Positions 63,841 to 64,000 of a stretch of 64,000 bases of DNA are shown in pieces. The notes below the pieces were generated by a model. That model worked only from the letters and a program-made list of their open reading frames with translations, made no database searches and was not told where the DNA came from. The translations under genes and the position numbers were made by a program. The stretch lies in contig CP114483.1 of assembly GCA_027186245.1 (NCBI GenBank), positions 17,070,220 through 17,134,219 of the forward strand. The letters run 5' to 3'. The first letter of the stretch is position 1. Each line of letters begins with the position of its first letter. The DNA comes from Coriaria nepalensis (lineage: Eukaryota > Streptophyta > Magnoliopsida > Cucurbitales > Coriariaceae).

Positions 63841-64000
63841 GATTGAAAAGACTGAGTGATATGCTTTTTAATTGTAAAATAATGCATTGTTGTCTTTAAT
63901 AGATTTATTGCAAGTTATGTAAGAAAATAATGTTTGAAGGGCGCAAATAGAATTCGTTCGACTTAATTTAGAATGATTTAATGACTCGAAGAGACTCAGT
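63841..64000. repeat. Partial unit cut by the window end
   Basis: The last 160 bp contain all of subunit A and 18 bp of subunit B. Subunit A has several changes not seen in its neighbours (attgtaaaat, gtctttaat and gatttattg), so it falls outside the clean 9-unit repeat that ends near 63,735. The array evidently continues past the window. Confidence 0.9.

Larger units (their letters stand above)
1..64000. repeat. Satellite DNA array, 420-bp higher-order unit, about 152.4 copies
   Basis: The whole window is one head-to-tail tandem array of a 420-bp unit in a single orientation, running off both ends. I count 152 complete units and a 160-bp partial unit at the right end. Neighbouring units usually differ by a few to a few tens of substitutions, and only six single-base indels change the register across 64 kb. 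No unit is inverted and no foreign DNA interrupts the array. Each unit is an A-B-C trimer of about 140-bp subunits, close to nucleosome-core length, which is common among plant and animal centromeric or heterochromatic satellites. That function is inference; I do not recognise the family. All six reading frames carry stop codons in the unit, and because 420 is divisible by three the same stops recur in every copy. Confidence 0.98.
51239..64000. repeat. Homogenisation domain 4 (right end)
   Basis: About 30 units marked by B-C variants gattaagaaag, gcaataatgtg, aaaaaatttcagagtttcc and gagatgtggtccg with aatttaacga, none of which occurs to the left. Other markers are aaataatagaattcgttcgag with gagtagaag (52.1, 58.9 and 62.7 kb), tagaaaagactgagtgacg with gccgtcaaac (52.9 and 54.2 kb) and aaaatgatgtttg (54.7, 59.3 and 63.1 kb). 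Five of the six EcoRI losses I found lie here, as GAATTT. The right half is two copies of a long HOR. Confidence 0.75.

Noticed and set aside
1..64000. Open reading frames or a repetitive protein gene, since 420 is divisible by three and any open frame would persist.
   Set aside because: In the reference unit all three forward frames and all three reverse frames contain stop codons within a short distance, and the constant length makes the same stops recur in each copy. No start with a ribosome site or sustained open frame is seen.
1..64000. CRISPR array.
   Set aside because: The whole 420-bp unit is conserved; there are no short direct repeats separated by unique spacers, and no cas genes.
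1..64000. Tandem rRNA, 5S rRNA, tRNA or histone gene cluster.
   Set aside because: No recognisable RNA gene motif (tRNA A or B box in context, 5S internal promoter, rRNA core) and no coding frame is present in the 420-bp unit.
1..64000. LTR or other transposon origin of the repeat.
   Set aside because: No terminal repeats, target-site duplications, polymerase or integrase-like coding, or poly-A tail. Derivation from an ancient element cannot be excluded but has no support here.
1..64000. Assignment to a named plant, insect or other centromeric satellite family.
   Set aside because: The monomer length fits several lineages, but I do not recognise the sequence, and naming a species would be guesswork.

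Overview
The whole 64-kb window is one uninterrupted tandem satellite DNA array. I see no gene, RNA gene, transposable element or unique sequence. It must come from a eukaryote: a 420-bp higher-order unit is repeated head to tail about 152.4 times in one orientation, as in centromeric, pericentromeric or other heterochromatic blocks. I do not recognise the family and cannot name the clade. Hand counting of the first unit gives about 31% GC and a CpG content close to expectation, so there is no CpG depletion of the kind usual in methylated vertebrate satellites.

The 420-bp unit is a trimer of related subunits, A (142 bp), B (136 bp) and C (142 bp). Each carries a conserved 38-bp core (Box 1) and a TTCGTTCGA-like box (Box 2) 65 or 71 bp downstream. 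B is shorter because 6 bp are missing between the boxes. Unit starts are 1+420n to 7141; 7562+420n to 15962; 16381+420n to 18901; 19320+420n to 50820; 51239+420n to 59219; 59640+420n to 63000; then 63421, and a 160-bp partial unit from 63841. The register slips by one base only six times (+1 near 7.46 kb, -1 near 16.27 kb, -1 near 19.21 kb, -1 near 51.1 kb, +1 near 59.32 kb, +1 near 63.1 kb), and two pairs of these slips are inherited copies.

The subunits fall into a few alleles: A1, A2 and A3; B1 and B2; C1 (gcatag), C2 (ttcagag) and C3 (gtatag). These mix into longer higher-order repeats with shifts of 1, 2, 3, 7, 8, 9, 10, 11, 12 and 14 units. Private variants divide the window into four overlapping homogenisation domains: about 0-10, 10-33.6, 33.6-51 and 51-64 kb. 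The 51-64 kb end carries the longest HOR copies with few differences, and 35-43 kb carries the most nearly identical large duplication. A more divergent stretch lies at about 49.7-51.3 kb, at a domain boundary.

The array makes no protein: 420 is a multiple of three, so the stop codons present in all six frames of the unit recur in every copy. Its interest lies in satellite evolution (unequal exchange, gene conversion) and a possible chromatin or centromere role, which the sequence alone cannot prove.
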